7,383 nt of DNA, from the NCBI GenBank assembly GCA_002409365.1, contig DHUW01000061.1, forward strand, positions 1,076 to 8,458, read 5' to 3'. The notes under the pieces are model-generated. The model had not been told where the DNA came from and ran no database searches. It saw nothing but the letters and a program-made list of their open reading frames with translations. Below are positions 6,743 through 7,383 of this stretch, piece after piece. The position numbers were made by a program, and so were the translations under genes. The first letter of the stretch is position 1. Each line of letters starts with the position of its first letter. This stretch comes from Anaerolineaceae bacterium UBA5224. GTDB taxonomy: Bacteria; Chloroflexota; Anaerolineae; Anaerolineales; Anaerolineaceae.

Positions 6743-6785
6743 GTAGATCAGGTTGCCCTCCTGCTCTGGTTTCAACCTGATGTCG
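6743..6785. repeat. Palindromic repeat family 1, copy C
   Basis: ATCAGGTTG (6747-6755) and CAACCTGAT (6773-6781) are a perfect 9-bp inverted repeat with a 17-base loop. It begins GTAG and ends in GTCG, matching copies A and B. The T closing the right arm and the A opening the left have changed together relative to copy B (G-C to A-T), so pairing is kept. It lies in the divergent region between the ABC operon and the hemerythrin-like gene. Confidence 0.65.
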
Positions 6786-6810
6786 GAAACCTGAATAAAA
6801 AAGGGAGTTA

Positions 6811-6834
6811 GTAGGGGCAACCTCCATGTCGCCC
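6811..6834. repeat. GTAGGGGC-type palindromic repeat
   Basis: GGGCAAC (6815-6821) and GTCGCCC (6828-6834) pair at 6 of 7 positions around a 6-base loop, preceded by GTAG. Its GTAGGGGC...GTCGCCC form resembles a short repeat I recall from many environmental bacterial genomes (unchecked). It stands immediately before the first recognisable codons of the hemerythrin-like gene, where a ribosome binding site and start codon would be expected. Confidence 0.45.
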
Positions 6835-6838
6835 GGCC

Positions 6839-7312
6839 TTGGGAGGTTTGGAACTGTCAAGAAAAGTTGAACATGACGAAGCCAGGAAGCTTCTGGATGA
6901 GATTGAACAAACCGAACAAACCGATTGGGACACTATTAAGGGATTGTTTACCGCGATGTACGGGCATCATAAAGCCGAAGAGGGGATCGTCTTCCCAGCT
7001 CTCAAGGGCTTTGACCAGGAAACCAACGACCTCGTCGAACGCTTGATCACCGAACACAATGCCTGGAATTCCGCCATGAGCACTATGATTGGCGAACACA
7101 AATTCGATCGTCCTAAATTTTTAGTACTAAAGGTGTTGTTCTAGAACACATGCATTTGGAAGAAACCACATTGTTTAAAAAAAGCGCACAAAGTTTTAAC
7201 TGAAGAACAACTGGAGGGTGTGTTACCTCAGTTTGTGGGGATCGAGCAGAAGCAAAAGCAGGAAGCTGAGAAAAGGATCTCTATGCAGCCTGGAAATTTC
7301 CGGGGAAATTGA
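6839..7312 (+). pseudogene. Hemerythrin-like (HHE domain) protein, frameshifted
   Basis: The uninterrupted frame runs from a TTG at 6839 to TAG at 7142-7144 (101 residues). It shows the first three helices of an HHE cation-binding bundle, with candidate iron ligands His12 (VEHDEA), His43/His44 with Glu47/48 (GHHKAEEG) and His73 (ITEHN). The fourth helix, VVLEHMHLEETTLF, lies in another frame at 7135-7176, and family-like sequence KVLTEEQLEGVLPQF returns in the original frame from 7190. One missing A at AAA 7129-7131 and one extra A in the A7 run 7177-7183 explain both shifts exactly, and correcting them restores one frame to a TGA at 7310-7312. As given, the product lacks helix 4 and should not form the full di-iron site. 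The start is unclear: no ATG lies in frame, and the best Shine-Dalgarno-like GGGAGG (6841-6846) fits a CTG at 6854 better than either TTG. The tandem GAACAAACC at 6905-6922 encodes EQT twice. Intact relatives bind O2, NO or iron. Either a decaying gene or sequencing error is possible. Confidence 0.7.
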
Positions 7313-7383
7313 CCTTCAAAAACCTATTGGTGAAACTTGACGCCCGTCGGCTTTTATTTGAATTTGCATCGGACCAGATTTTG

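Noticed and set aside
6827..6871. ATG at 6826 as the start of the hemerythrin-like gene
   Set aside because: It is in the wrong frame and meets a stop after about 14 codons; joining it to the gene would require another frameshift for which there is no independent sign.
7127..7190. Programmed ribosomal frameshifting in the hemerythrin-like gene
   Set aside because: TTTAAAAAAAG looks slippery, but the shift needed there is +1 rather than the usual -1, and the first shift site (CTAAAGG) is not a standard slippery heptamer. Homopolymer indels are simpler.
1..7383. CRISPR array, tRNA, rRNA, transposase, toxin-antitoxin or defence genes
   Set aside because: No regularly spaced direct repeats with spacers were seen outside the coding 141-base Ltp repeat, no cloverleaf was recognised, and no matching protein motifs were found. 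The dispersed palindromes are single units, not arrays.

Overview
The window looks like ordinary chromosomal DNA from an environmental bacterium, roughly 45-50% GC and punctuated by short palindromic intergenic repeats. The combination of repeat styles with a very large double-FtsX ABC permease is compatible with Chloroflexota (Anaerolineae-like). That is an impression, not something the sequence proves.

Layout, left to right: 1-319 is non-coding and holds two palindromic repeats plus an imperfect dyad. 320-928 (minus) encodes a small lipoprotein with three 47-residue Ltp-type repeats. It starts at a TTG behind a strong ribosome binding site and has a good sigma-70-type promoter about 115 bases upstream. 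1233-2360 (minus) encodes a full-length glycerate kinase of the GarK/GlxK family. 2361-2765 is non-coding and contains repeat fragments. 2766-6654 (minus) is a two-gene ABC transporter operon: a 1056-residue permease with two FtsX-type membrane modules and two large extracytoplasmic domains, then, 7 bases after its stop, a 236-residue LolD/MacB-like ATPase. 6655-6838 is the divergent intergenic region with two more palindromic repeats. From about 6839 to the right edge (plus) lies a broken hemerythrin-like (HHE) gene. Its fourth helix is displaced by single-base changes in A-runs, and restoring those recovers a continuous family-like protein.

The permease and ATPase clearly work together as one MacB/LolCDE-superfamily machine, probably for export, lipid or lipoprotein handling, or envelope stress; the substrate is unknown. 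The glycerate kinase (making 2-phosphoglycerate), the Ltp lipoprotein and the hemerythrin-like gene show no visible functional link to it or to one another.

The points most worth a second look are the compensating homopolymer indels in the hemerythrin-like gene, and three different classes of palindromic repeat confined to the gaps between genes, one of them present in three copies. I saw no defence system, CRISPR array, tRNA, rRNA, transposase or phage gene.
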